A DNA stretch of 64,000 nucleotides from assembly GCF_024713975.1 (NCBI RefSeq), contig NC_091114.1, forward strand, positions 7,474,001-7,538,000. Direction: 5' to 3'. Both the position numbers and the translations under genes were made by a program. Shown piece after piece: positions 1 to 12,599 of the stretch. This DNA is from Paralichthys olivaceus (taxonomy: Eukaryota; Chordata; Actinopteri; Pleuronectiformes; Paralichthyidae). Numbering within the stretch: position 1 is the stretch's first letter; each line of letters opens with the position of its first letter. Below the pieces are notes generated by a model. That model made no database searches, had not been told where the DNA came from, and was given only the letters and a program-made list of their open reading frames with translations.

Positions 1-660
1 ATTTTTACAGCCCAATATGGCCTGGACATTATTATTCAATTCAACAGTCATAGAAACTGTATATACTGTAAAGAAAAATGTTAGTTTTTTATGTCAGCAG
101 AAAATCATTTAACATATGATAACCAATGGAAACAGTCATCAGATACATTTATAGAATACTAATATATTTATATATCTATATATTTGAATCTCAGCCCTGC
201 CAGAAACTAGTTCCGCAACAACACAGCAGGTTATATTTGTAAAACCTTTGTTTTACTTTGCTCATTACAAATTGAGTCATGCTCTCTGTCAAATAATGAA
301 GCAGCTGAAATCATTTATCTTAAAATTGTTTAAAGCTGTTCAGAACAAGTGGGCAGAGATTTCCCAGCAAAAGCTTTTCTGGAATTCCCTGCACACGGAG
401 GCGGGCCCAGCTGTATTCCTAATATGGTCAAGCGGAGCTCTTCCTGTCACAAATCCCCCTTTGTATTTGTCTTGATGCCTCCAAGTACAGTCGAAAATAA
501 TCAGGTATGATTTGTACTGTAGTGGACCACACGTTCATAATTGGAACATGGGGCTATTCGATGCAATTGAACTCATGTACTTAAACATCTCGTTTCGAAA
601 ATCAGGATTTAAAAAACAGTAGCCACTTAAATGGCTGCATTGGTGTAGCGACACAAGCTT

Positions 661-898
661 GAAAACTGAAAGTACCATGCCGCACTTGAATGCGACACCC
701 TTGACTTGCAATGGGCCAATTTCACATAAAGAGAAACTGAAAGCAGATGCAGCGTCTTGTTGCGTCAGACGTCAAACCCCCTGGGCACATAAGCAGCTGC
801 TATTCAGACTGAAAGCATTTACATAGTCACGAAGCACCCACCGGGAACTAGTCTGCACCGCTGACACCACACATTTACACTCTCAAGCTTTCATTTTC
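661..898. promoter_or_regulatory. Putative interferon-response (ISRE/IRF-like) cluster upstream of batf2
   Basis: Two exact matches to the IRF/ISRE core GAAANNGAAA lie within 340 bp of the batf2 start codon: GAAACTGAAA at 733-742 (+) and TTTCATTTTC at 889-898, which is the same core on the minus strand. A looser relative, GAAAACTGAAAG, is at 661-672. Human BATF2 (SARI) is known to be interferon-inducible, so the placement fits, but the core is short and no transcription start is visible. The rest of 1-1071 holds no recognisable coding sequence. Confidence 0.4.
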
Positions 899-1071
899 AC
901 TCATTCAAAAGTCGGTCCAAGCTGCAAGCAAGAAGCGCCGGCTGTGCGTAATTGCGATCATGACGCGCGGGTGATCCGGGCTGGATGTGGATCGAGATTC
1001 AAGCTACCGGTGTAAGAGCAGCCATTCGCCCGTCCAACAGGCTGCTGCAGTTGGGACGGGGGGGATGAGAG

Positions 1072-1183
1072 ATGTCCCCCTCACTCATGGACACCAGGGA
1101 TGGACCCAGCAGCCCCTGCTCCCTGTCAGCTGAGGAGAGCAACAGCAACACAGCCGGATCGGTGAGTCCTCTTTCTCCTTTTC

Positions 1184-1219
<36 letters not shown>

Positions 1220-4200
1220 ACTACAATCATGTCACATCCTGTCATAGCAACTGTACCTTACCGTTCATGAATATCCCTGTCAAAGAAGTTGATAATTTAA
1301 CTAAAGCACCCATTTGATCCTCGTTATGATATTCATTTTATCTCTGATCCACTAATTTCTTGTTTATTAGACTTTTCTTTTTAGGGGGATTTTGACAATG
1401 TAGAAACAGATAGATGAAATAGGAAGTGATAGAGGATGAGTCATTCCAAAAAACTGTATGCATGGTTTTAAGTAATAGGTAACATCAAAAGACAAAAATC
1501 AACAACAAATCAATTTAAGCCTTAAACACATAAACCCATGTAATCACACCATTAGCCATGGTTTTCCCATTAGCAATCAGCCAATTTACAAATCATCACA
1601 TAAAAGTGAACTGAAAGGAGAGACGTGAAATGAAAATAGATCCTAGTACTAATACAGACATATTTCAGATTTAAAAATACTAGCCCCATCTTATAATATT
1701 GTGTATGGAACTGGTAGCACCAGTTAACTTACCTGTCAGATGGGTTATTTTGTTCAAGGCTTGCTGCTTTGCACCCATCATCTCATATAGGTAACGAGAA
1801 AGTGCTAATCCATACATCAAATTAATTTAATCCTTGTCAAGTGTAGCCATAAACACACTTTTAGTTGTTTTGCTGAGATGCACTTACAGTTTGAGGACAG
1901 GGCTGTTGTTCCTATAGAGTTTGGATGTTATTTGTTAACAGAAGTGTCCAAATCAATCAGTCATATTAAATTTAACGCTGTCAGAAGAATGACCATTTAT
2001 TTTCATGTCTATTGGATGAAGTTCCTCTCAACCATGTCCAGGTCTGCTGTTTCTTTATTGACCTGATTGAACTGAGCGACCTCATGACCATTCATGTGAT
2101 TAGTTTGTCTCATGGCCATCAACCATTAAAACGTTTGAAAACACCAACATCTAAAAAAGTGATTAAACAGAGTCAGTGTTGATGGTCTACTGTGTCTGCA
2201 TGAATCTTTACAGGAGAGAGAAGGAGAGGGACAACAGGTGGGAAACACAGGGAAGAGAAGACAAGAGAAGAACAGAGAGGCTGCCAGGAAGACCCGCCGA
2301 AAGCAAACGGAGAGAGCTGACGAACTTCACGAGGTTTGAAACGTTTCTCTTACTATCGGTCCTTCCACCATCACCTGTTGGCTCTGTCTATCATTCTTTC
2401 AGTGTATAACCAGAGTGTGTGTCTTGTGTAATCTGGCAGCAGGCCGTTTCTTGTAAATAGCCAGCCTTATGAGAAGGACTTTCACTCTTGCCCTCCCTTT
2501 CACATACACCCTCTACCCACACACACACACACACAACCTTGAAGCTGAATGATTTGTTGCATTATGTATGTTCTTTGCCCCCAGGCACACATTTGTTTTT
2601 CACAAATAGATTTTATTTTAATCAATTTAATAACTTTTTGAAACTTACTTTTATTTCATTTTAACCAAAGTTCATTAAACAAATTCATTATTCATTTAAT
2701 GTCATAGATATTGTGATAGGTCACCTTTACATAAACCTATTCATTGTCTGGAGTCTTATCCTAATCTTAACAACTGACCCGAAAATCTTTTCTTCCCAAT
2801 TGACCTTTTTCCTCCCTGAGAGGTAAATGAAGCTCGTTCTGAGGTACTGAATAGAGCTTCTCTTTGGATGTGATGCAACAATTTTGTCAGCACCACTGAA
2901 AACTATCTTCAAATCCAACTGTGATGTTGTCAGTTGTTTCTCACAAGAAGAATTAATAAAGTGATTCAAATAATTCTTTGTCCTCTTGGTAAATATACAT
3001 ATTTTCTGTCTTGCTCGTAATTGGATGATCTGCTGGTTGGAGCTTCATACATAATGCAGGTTGATTGATTGTTGATTAGTGATTACAGATTTCTGAACAG
3101 CACAGTTCAATAGAGTTGTGATTTTAATCTTTCATTTTCTATTTCTTCTTATCCGTTCAGTTCTGCTGTGTGACCTTCAGGTTAGGTTTGATTTATTAAC
3201 ATTGGAAAGTGTGTCGAAAGTACATGGTTTCGACGGCCAGCATACATATCTGTATATATACTACTGCTACTTTTCTCCTTGACCTTAAAGGGGACATAAG
3301 GGATCACTTGTCAGTTCATTTAACATTTTAAACCTCACCTCCTCCATGTTAGCAGATGGTTCGGCGTGCCCTCGATATCGCAGCTCCACTCCGTATCCGG
3401 GATATTTCAGCTTCATTTTTGTGCTCAGGCAGAAGTGGAGACACGATGTTCATCTTTATTTATAGTCTATATCTCTAAAACTACATTATAACTCCCTGTT
3501 TTTACTAAACTGTGTTCAGCCAGGAATCAGCCTTCCTGCTCACCACCACACCCTCCTGTCATGCTGAACTGGCAGGGCTGTCACTTGAGAGTAACATTTC
3601 AGTTCTCCTTTGAGGTTTAAGGCCACACATCATCTGCGTTATGGCTGTTGTACTTTCTATTACAGCCCTCAGGAAGATGCTTTAAGAAGCGTGTCATTAG
3701 TGTTTCCACGCTCAAGTGTTTTATTACAGCATGGGTCACACTTGCTGTGTGGGAGGGATGTGATTGCGTTTGTTATTTGTCTTTTGATGTGTGTCATGAA
3801 TCCATTTTTTATGGCTGATGAGGTCCACTCTGAGGAATGCTAAAAATATACCTGACTCAGCTTGACCTAACTGTTTGTCCTCCCTTCTCCTCTCTCATCT
3901 TTAGGAGCTCCAGCGTCTTGAGCAATCAAACTGCACCCTCAAAAATGAGATCGCCGGATTGCAAAAAGACCGCAACCACTACATGAAAGCTCTGGCACGT
4001 CATGAGCCTTACTGCCGCCTCAAAGCGTCTGAGGCCGTCTCAGGTGGCTGTCAGAGCACTTCCAGCCCTCCATCGATATTCGCTCCCCAGGCTTTGAGCT
4101 CCATTCTGACTGCTCCCTCTTTGGGCTCCTCCAGCCTGGGTCATCAAGCCCAGCTCTCATCCTCAGCTTCTCCTCCAACATTCTCCTTGTCTTCTGGCTC

Positions 4201-4870
4201 GTCTGCCTCCGGCCCTGCGACTCTTCCTTATTCCATGCCAGATCATCACTCTTTGTTCAGCAAAGAGCCTCCAATCACCACAAGTCCGACAGGGGCTACG
4301 CCTCTTTGCACCAGCGTCCTTTCAACCTCTACTACCTCCAGTGTCCACACCGCAGCTGCTCAGCCTCAAACTAGGCGAGACATCATCCACAAAATCTCCT
4401 CTGTGCCTGCAAATGCATGTTTTCCTCCTCTTAAGTCAGGAACATTGGAGGCTTTTTTAATGGAAAAAACCCTTTTGGTGCCCCCTTTCCAACATTTGGT
4501 GGGACAAATTGGAGGCCCAGCATCCCAATTGTGTCCCATGAATGTGCCCCAGCTTCCTCTGGGTCAGCACAGTGGAAATCCAAACATCTCGAGTCCACTG
4601 TTACCACCAACTCTTCAGGATCCTGCTGGTCTGTCGCCTCATGCTAACTTGGAGCTGCCTCTTGCCTCCTTTGGTTACAGACAACAAACACCCAATCAAG
4701 CATCTCTGCTCTCCCTCCTCACCCTCCCGAGCCCTCTGAACAGCAGCAGCAGCTCTGACGCTCAGCCTCCGCCCTTGCTGCCACTACCAGGCGATCCCTC
4801 AACTGACCTTTCTCTTTCTGAGCTGCTAGAGGTCAATGACTGGATCCTAACTGGAACTAGTGATCAATAA
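1072..4870 (+). CDS. batf2: Basic leucine zipper ATF-like transcription factor 2 (BATF2), 3 exons, about 391 aa
   Basis: Coding exons are 1072-1161, 2214-2333 and 3905-4870; both introns are phase 0 with GT-AG ends. Exon 2 carries the basic region (residues about 44-64) with the bZIP signature NREAARKTR at 50-58, having Thr where BATF proteins usually have Ser. Exon 3 continues the zipper: d-position residues L68, L75, L82, L89, Y96, H103, followed by HEPYC, as at the end of the BATF zipper. BATF factors pair with JUN proteins on AP-1 sites and with IRFs on composite elements in the nucleus, mostly in immune cells. Residues about 115-391 are a Ser/Pro/Leu-rich tail without a recognisable domain. 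BATF and BATF3 are only about 125 aa and lack such a tail, which is why this is called BATF2 (human 274 aa). The start is the first ATG of the exon and gives a short acidic/Ser-rich leader. Neighbour ppp2r5b matches the human setting. Confidence 0.87.
1162..3904 (+). other. batf2 introns 1 (1162-2213) and 2 (2334-3904)
   Basis: AT-rich non-coding DNA. Intron 1 starts with a tetranucleotide (AATC)n tract at 1186-1217, directly after the splice donor. Intron 2 contains a short (CA)n tract near 2519-2535. No RNA gene or coding exon was recognised. Confidence 0.6.
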
Positions 4871-4942
4871 CACTACGTGTAACATGGTGATGGAGAACCA
4901 GAGTCCTTATTTAAAATGTCCTAATTGACATTTTTACATTAC

Positions 4943-4948
4943 ATTAAA
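4943..4948 (+). terminator. Possible batf2 polyadenylation signal (ATTAAA)
   Basis: ATTAAA occurs 73 bp after the batf2 stop. It is the common variant signal, but the region is AT-rich and other A-rich hexamers follow (for example AATAAA near 6616), so the real 3' end is uncertain. Confidence 0.3.
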
Positions 4949-6252
4949 ACTATTTAATTGAACTCTTATGATTTAGATTTCATATTTCTTTCAGGCAGAT
5001 TTCTTACTATCTTCCAATAGAACTCACTGTAAAATACACGGTTTCTCCAGAGAGATTTTTACATCTGACATCCAGTTGGCAGTTATTTATGGAAAACTGG
5101 CATCAGAAAATGAACCTATGTCTGAGCTGTTGCTCATAATCATGTCATTCTTCTCCTAAAGGGATACTCTCGCAATTTCATCCAACTAAGAGACCCAGAA
5201 AAGGCCAATATTTAAAAAGCAGAGGTCAAAATATCTGGATACTTAGTTCAAAGGTTCAGGTTAGGTTCCAACAATGCCCTGTCTAACATTTCCCATAATG
5301 TAACCTGTAGAATGTTTGATTAGATGTTCAACGTCTGGTTTTATAAAACATGTTTATTGAACCTAATGCCTTCATTCAAAGCACAAGCTTTCTGATATCA
5401 CTGAAGCCCAAACTGAGATTAACCCTGATGACAACACTATAACTGTCTTTTTCTCAGATTGACCAGAGCTATAGACGACAACATATGATGGTTTCCATAA
5501 GCTATGTAATGCTCAAAATCAAATAATCCTTAAATAAACAATCATAAAATCCTTTCCCAAAAAACAACTGCGTAAAGGAAACTCAAACTAATTTCCTGCA
5601 GCTTCTAAATACTCCATCTCTCCTTGATAACAGGCAAAGCTTTGTTCAGTAAACAAGAAGCTTGTGAGTCCAGCTCAAATCCAGCAAGGGAAACTTTTTC
5701 TCAGTTTTAAATTTGTAAAAATGTATAAGTGGGTGTCATTCCTTTCAGACAAACACTGACTCAGCACTCTAAACTTTGACTTGTTATTTAAAAAAGAGGT
5801 GGAGTAAAGACTTCCTCACCACTTCATGGAAAAGGAGAAAATGTCCTTATGTGCCTGCAGCTGCAATATATGACAGGGCCAAAGTTAACCACAGAGTCTG
5901 CAAACTGGCTGCATGTGACATTCATCCAGATTTAACAAGAGGAAAGTATCTTATTTTACTCTTGTCTTTGTTTTACCATGTTGAAAAAAACTTTCTAACA
6001 TATTTCACAGCTTATAATAATTTATTTATGCAAGAAAAATGTGCCATGTCACTATTATTCTTAATAAATACTGTTGGTTGTTGGACCCTCTAGTGGACAA
6101 ATTGGTGTTTGAATTGCAGCAATGAATTCAATTTTTGTGATAAGACCCTTATGTGCAGTCAAATGTATGTAAAAGATCATCAGTCAGCTTTTTAGAAACT
6201 AACGTGTTTTCATGTGCAGCACAGTGACGACAGACCTACTCAGATCTGTAAA

Positions 6253-6269
6253 GGGGGGGGGGGGGGGGG
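6253..6269 (+). repeat. Homopolymer G17 tract
   Basis: Seventeen consecutive G residues, followed by further G-rich DNA to about 6330. It could form a quadruplex or be a sequencing-length artefact. Confidence 0.8.
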
Positions 6270-7532
6270 CAACGCAGTGTGAGGTGGGGGGTAGCTTCAT
6301 TAAGCATGACGATGGCGGTGAGGGGGGACACAGATCTGGTGGCCCACCAGCGTCCTCACCCCTGGGAGTGCAAACCTATGATCACCAGAGAAAAATAACG
6401 ATTAAGTTTAAGATTAAGATTCTGAGTTTGGTTTTCCAGATGATGATTTATTCGATTATTCTGCTTTCTACACATTATATATCTATAGTTCTATTGAACA
6501 TTTTATTCCATGTAGCAGCTTCAGTAGCTGTAGAGGAAGGTTTGGGGTCTGTATATGGGAGTTATGACCATTGTTGTATTTCTTTTGTATTTATGTATTA
6601 ATATATTGATAGCAATAAAATGTTCATTGCGGTAAAATTCTGTTTAATCTATAATGTATTAGGCTATTCCAATACTGTATACAGTCTATACAGTTTGATT
6701 ATCACTGTGTTTATATTGAAAGATGACATAACACATTTCCCTTCTTACAAATTAAAAGTTTAATTCATTTAAAAATTAAAAACACAGAAACATGATTTAA
6801 ATACATCCAATAGTTTTGCTGCAACTTCCACCACTGAATTCCTCTTTTAGTGCTATGATTGCTGACATTTTTGCTTTTGATTAAAACGTCTCAACATTTA
6901 CGGGATGGGTTGCTATGGAAAATTCATTACACTTGTCCATTTCCCCTTCAGGGATAATTGTAATAACTGATGATCCCCTGACTTTACCTACTCTGTCACT
7001 TGGTGAAAATGTGAACTTGACCAATGCTTGCGGTTCATGATGGAACACTTGCAAAACGTCTAACATCCAGTCTGAGTTGTACTTTGTTTTGTGCTGGTAT
7101 GTATCTTAGCAGCTAACCTTAGATGGTGAACAAAGTACACATTATATACACTGTATGTAAAATCAGCACCTGGGAGCTTAAATCTCTGCTGCCACCTACA
7201 GTGTGTATTCAAGTATGCTCCAAATGTTTTGATTATGATGTGTATCTTACTGTATATTAAATGTGTGACAATGATGTGAATTTTATATTTATATATATTC
7301 CCTTTAGCTGCTTTGGGATTATTTTGTGTAATCCGTAAAGTTACTTGGAGCATTAAATGCCATACAAATAAAATGTATTATTTTGAATATCAGGTAAAGC
7401 ACATTTCGTACCCAGAGTTAGATTCAAGGTGCTATGTACATTGCAGGGACAACACAGAGACGAAATCGAAATAAATACATTTCAAAACTATATGTACAAG
7501 TTCGTTTTTTGAATCAAAAATAGATTTAAGAT

Positions 7533-7690
7533 AGATAGATAGATTACTTTATTCATCCCCAAAGGGAAATTAGGTCGTCATAACAGTTCAGTATTTGGAT
7601 ACAATAAAAATACAATAGAATAAGATATTGTAGGTAGAAAAAAATAAAAAATAAAAATACAGAATAGGACAAGGGCACTTAAAAAACACA
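7533..7690 (-). mobile_element. LINE 3'-tail-like fragment with GATA microsatellite
   Basis: A GATA-repeat head runs into 'ttactttattcatccccaaa' and then 'gggaaatta'. Its reverse complement has the tail form (AATTTCCC, GGGGATGAATAAAG, simple repeat) seen at the 3' ends of many fish non-LTR elements. The body is gone. Assignment to a particular clade is not possible by eye. Confidence 0.5.
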
Positions 7691-8223
7691 AGATTTAAAA
7701 TAACAGAAATATGTAAAAGAATACAATTAAATTAAATTATGATCTCATATTTGTTAAAATAGTTTAGTTGAAGTTTCTTGTGATTTATTCACAAGTTTTG
7801 AGTCTGGATTTAATAGAAGCTATTCAATAGGGTCTCAGTTCTTTGCTGCATGAGGCTGCTGACAACACAGGTATTATAGTGTTGTTAAACACTGGGTGAC
7901 TAGATTAAGAATAACCAGTATAAGAATAACCTCGGGTGACGTGCACAGGTGGAGCTATACGCTCCCCTTTGCTCTGCGTCTTCTCTTCCAACCACTCACT
8001 GCTTTACGCACGGTGCTGGTTGTTTTTCCCACAAGCTCACCTGAGACACAGCACAGGGGAAACTGAGGAGGATGGGGAAGAGGGAGAGAGGAGTGGGCCA
8101 CGGAGCGCAGGCGCATGGCATTACGCACGCCCTTGCTGGATATATATGATTATAATAAGGCTGGGGTGTGTTTATGGTGAGTTTAGGGTTCTGACACATC
8201 CACTGCAGCCAAGGTGTGAGGGA

Positions 8224-8227
8224 GTGT

Positions 8228-8269
<42 letters not shown>
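8224..8269 (+). repeat. (TG)n(AG)n compound microsatellite
   Basis: TG dinucleotides pass directly into AG dinucleotides. Confidence 0.9.
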
Positions 8270-8611
8270 TAGCAAGTGGCTTAGTGGAGAGAAGAACAAT
8301 GGATGGCACTTGGTCCTAAGAGCCAACTACAGCCACCGACATGCGCGCGCGCACTCACCCCGGATAGGGAGCGAGGAAAATGGGGGGGGGGGGGGGTCTG
8401 CTGCCAGAGGATCAGGATCATTTCATAACAGCGTGAAACAGCAGCCACGCACGCGGGTTTTGGCCATGAGGTGATACTGCGGGATGTGCGTGATGAAGGC
8501 GCGCGACACACCATTATGACGCACGTGTTTGAGAGCATCACATCCAGACAATTACATTGATGTGTAAATAAATAAATAAATCCATCCTATAGCGTCATCC
8601 GCAGTGAGGAG

Positions 8612-8612
<1 letters not shown>

Positions 8613-8648
<36 letters not shown>
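8613..8648 (+). repeat. (CT)n microsatellite
   Basis: About 18 uninterrupted CT units, about 1.9 kb upstream of the ppp2r5b start codon. Confidence 0.9.
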
Positions 8649-8649
<1 letters not shown>

Positions 8650-8863
8650 TGCAGCACCTCAGGCTCAGGAACCGTCGCAAGTCACACTGAGTGAGACCAG
8701 AAAGCATCCGGTCATTCTATCAAAATAAAATCCTTACTTTTTTGCCCCACTCGGGAATCAAGTAGACTGAGGCAAAATTTGGAAAATCTATGATATGGAA
8801 AACATCACAAACGTCCCTCATGATTTTTCTCCTATGTCCACCAGCTCCAAGAGAGGCTATAAC

Positions 8864-9301
8864 TGAGTGGTTCCCAAACCAGGGGTCAGGGAGCCGAAAG
8901 GGGGGTCGCATCAGTGGCAGATGTAGGATTTTTCTAATTCAGGGCCACAATTAACACAGAGGGGCCAAATATATGTCCAACATCCATCTAGCAATTCCTG
9001 ACTCTGTGTGCACATTTAAGTCACCCACCGAAATAACCATGATACAGACACGTGATCCTCATCATACCAACGGATATTTATTCGAGCAAGCTCACAAAAA
9101 AATCACCTGCATGCATGTTTTGCAGTGTTTCCCATGGAATAGAGGTTCTTAATTTAAATTCAACAATTGTGTGCCTGTGTGTGTGTGTGTGGACATGGAT
9201 TTATTAAATTGTGCACTTTACTGGATCAGGAATTGTGCATGGATGTTAAATCTAGGCCCCTTTAAGGCACTTGATTTAGACAAATCCTAGATCCGCCACT
9301 G
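8864..9301. mobile_element. hAT-like non-autonomous DNA transposon remnants
   Basis: The segment 8912-9301 begins CAGTGGCAGATGTAGGATTT and ends AAATCCTAGATCCGCCACTG, an imperfect terminal inverted repeat of about 20 bp with the CAGTGGC start typical of hAT elements. It has no coding capacity, so it is a MITE-sized element of about 390 bp. Directly before it, 8864-8911 resembles the terminus of another hAT type (GTGGTTCCCAAACCAGGGGT). No clear 8-bp target duplication is visible around 8912/9301, so insertion into, or recombination with, the older element is possible. Confidence 0.6.
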
Positions 9302-9399
9302 CATGTAGCTTAAATTTAATCACCCCCCACCCCCACCCCCCCACCCCCCGCTCCTTATTTTATTTTGAAAGCAAAGACGCCCCATTTCCTGTAATCTCC

Positions 9400-10577
9400 T
9401 CACCTCACTGTGGGCCTCTTGACGCAGCAATGCGCGGCGCCGTAGGACGGACCGGATAACGGGAACCGAGAAGGGGGAACAGGAGCGGAGCGCGTCAGTC
9501 TGACACACACAGACGAGGGGCTATTGTATAACACGGGCCTTCGCCTCTTTTCCAGAGAGAGAGAGAGAGTGAGGGGGGAGCGGCTGCTTTTCGCGTTTCC
9601 TCCCCCGTTTCTTGTTGGGAGGTAAAGGGACGCAGACGGGAGCGGAGCGGCGGAGGACCTGCACATGTCGGCGCGGTGAGGCAGCGTTTGTTTCCCCGCC
9701 CTGATACGGTTGGAGGACGGGCAGGAGCAGGAGGAGGAACCGCGACATTTACATCACCTGAGATAATTATAACCTCTTCTGATAATAATATTAGCTCGTG
9801 TGAAGGTGCGGCCCATGTGAGGGTCGACAGAGGATGCGTTAAAAACGAGGAGGACGACAGTGATGCGGCAGCCGAGGTGGGCCCAGACTGATGATTTCAT
9901 GATACCAACATCCACCAAGAGGCTGTAAACTGACCTGGAGTCTGCTGCTTTGTTTTTTTCATGTGGATACACAGCAGGAGGTCAATCGATTATTCTTTTT
10001 TTCTGATTTCACATCAGGATCAGAAACATCCTGATTCAGGCCCATGACTCGTGTGTGTGTGTGTGTGACGCCAATACAGCAGCACAGAGGTGTGTGTGTC
10101 TGTGAGTGAGTGTGTGTGTGTGTGTGAGGAGACGCGCCTGCATGTCTGAGCATCATCTGGAGGCTGTGCAGGCTGCTCCTCCACGGGGATGACACACACG
10201 CGATTTTTCATCCGTGCGTAAAGACGAAGAAGAGGAAGAGCCAGAGATGCTGCTGCTGCTGCTGACATTTCCACTCCGGCTCTGATACCGACACCGAGGC
10301 ATCCAGGAAAAAAATCCACCTCTCCTCTGCCACTGCACCTCTCCCCTTCCTCTCCTCCCCTTTATTTCTCACCCCTTCCTCCCCTCCTCCCCCTCCCCCC
10401 GAAGCCTCTCTTTCATTTTGATCAATTGATAATCCATCGGTGATTCAGAGAGCCTATTCACATTCTTCCATCCTCCCCTCACTTCACCCAAGTGTATACA
10501 TTCTCTCCAACGCCTCTTTTTACGCGCCCGTACGCGTAAAGGCGCACCGCAGCCATCCACAGCAGTCCACAGCCACA
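9400..10577 (+). promoter_or_regulatory. CpG-rich promoter and 5' UTR region of ppp2r5b
   Basis: GC- and CpG-dense DNA runs from about 9400 through coding exon 1 (10770), in contrast to the AT-rich surroundings. It holds no TATA box in an obvious place, which is usual for housekeeping-type CpG-island promoters. TG tracts occur near 10050-10128 and C/T-rich stretches near 10320-10400. The transcription start and any 5' UTR intron cannot be fixed from sequence alone. Confidence 0.55.
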
Positions 10578-12564
10578 ATGGAGACGACCAAGCTGCCCCC
10601 ATCCAGCCCGTCCTCGCCGACCACCAGCTTCTCGGTGCCCTCCGCGGAGAAGGTGGACGGCTTCCCGCGCCGGTCCATGCGCAGGGCCCGGCAGAGGAGG
10701 TCCCACAGCTCGTCCCAGTTCCGCTACCAGAGCTCCCTGGTGGAGCTCACCCCGCTGCCCCTGCTCAAAGGTGAGGCACTCTAGCAGCCCTCCTGTGGTC
10801 CTACATCAGGAAGAACACGTATAGGAACAATTTGAGTATTATAGTGGAACCATGAGGAGTGAAGCCTATGAGGTCACCATAAACTTCCACTTTATTGTTT
10901 ATTATTTAAAATTTTCTACATTAAGAACATTCACTAACTTTTCCCGATATACATATTTAATAATCAGAGGAGTGGAGAAGGTCTATTCGTGGATTGTATA
11001 TTGTATTATCATGTGTCCACTGGTACATGTTGTCCTCTCTGTCCTGACAGAGGTGAGAGTGTTGTCTTGGATTGATCGGCCTGACAGGAGCCATGCAGTC
11101 TGGTTCAGGACTCTTTAAGGGGTTGTTGGAATATTCTGCTGTAGGGCTAATACAAGTTTTCATCGTTGAATTATGGGATTCATCTGGATGCATTTTGTCT
11201 ATTAATACTCAAAAAAAGATCTGATGTTGTCTCCAACAATCCAAAATGATGCTGTTAGATGTCTTGTTTTGATTTTCTGGTTAAGATTTTCACGAAAACA
11301 GAGAAAAGAACACATTACGAAACTAGTAATAATTAGTCACTCTGACTACTTGATTGATTAAATTCATGTTTAGGTATTGAAGAAAAGATCAATATGAATA
11401 CTGCAGGAAAACAAGAATCGCACTCATGTTCGCCCACAAGAGTCGCCTTATGAAACCACATTCAAACTCTTAAACACAGATTTTTATTTGGATCTGCACC
11501 AAATCGAATAAAGTCATACACATCAGTCTTTCAACATGGCTGATTTTTGAAACAAATGCAGATGAAAACACAACTTCCTTAGCAGAGGTAATGAAACTGT
11601 AGCAGGGATGATAGAGTAAAAAATAGCAAATTTTGCTTCCTGTTATCCAATATTTTACCAACAATCATCAGATCAACATACAGCTTGAACAGAATTTATT
11701 TCTTGTGTCGTGATCTAGTTGATAATGAAATGTTGAGTTTTATTTGGAGGACGTTATGCTTCATACTGGGGCTATAGGAGTTAGATAATCCAAAGGTTCA
11801 AGTTGAAATCCATGTATTCAGAGTCACTGATCTCAGTTTACACGCTGCATAAAACCATCATCCCATTATCAGGAGGCCCTTCCACACCACAGTGTTGTGG
11901 ATCCTTGTTCCTACAGTGAAGTCCCTCGTAAAATCAAAAATGAGGAACACATTTGTACAAATGGGCTTTTTGAGGGAAGAAATGACGTCTCCGAGACGAG
12001 CTGCAGCATTTGCGGTTATGTAGCTGCCATAGCTGTAATTGCAAAGGTTGTTTTTCTTTTTCAAATATAGCATCATCTGCAGCTCACCATATATACCTAC
12101 CAACCTGCAGACAGGCCTGGGTGGAGTTTGGCATGGAACAATCGCAGATGAATAGGATTTCTTTTTTTTTTTTCCAGATAGAGACAGATAAACTAATTTC
12201 TGGCAATGTAGCACATATTTTCTGGATTCAGCTTCACAGATGTGAGGATTTTCTCAGTTTTGAATTGTTGTAAAGTGAATATACAAGAACAGTGCCTGCT
12301 CTAAACCACTCCGCTTGGAATGGGCTGTTTTCTTGCTGTGTGTAAATGCTCTGGAGCTTCTTCAGAAATATTCCTTGTCACTAGTGAGTCCTCCTCAAAC
12401 AGTTCTACAACATACTGTCACTTTTTAATTGCTTTTATGCTGCAGAGTGAAGTTAGAAAATGCCGTGTTCTTCCTACCAGGTTTATCTGCAATGAACATT
12501 TTATAGTCAGTGTTTTTCATAAAATTAAACTCAAATGTCTGTTATGCTTTTCACATTCACACAC

Positions 12565-12599
<35 letters not shown>

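Larger units (their letters stand above)
4949..9399. other. batf2-ppp2r5b intergenic region
   Basis: No gene was recognised. It contains a 17-base G run (6253-6269), a LINE-tail fragment (7533-7690), TG/GA and CT microsatellites (8224-8269, 8613-8648), a 15-base G run (8382-8396) and hAT-like remnants (8864-9301). The part after 7930 becomes more CpG-rich and could carry distal promoter elements for ppp2r5b. Confidence 0.6.

Noticed and set aside
2237..2333. Alternative batf2 exon 2 acceptors at CAG 2236 and CAG 2250
   Set aside because: Neither keeps the frame between exon 1 and the bZIP basic region; 2213/2214 does.
6612..6632. Sixteen-base match (ATAAAATGTTCATTGC) to the repeat copy at 19183-19444
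   Set aside because: No similarity extends beyond the short AT-rich block, so it is not counted as a third repeat copy.
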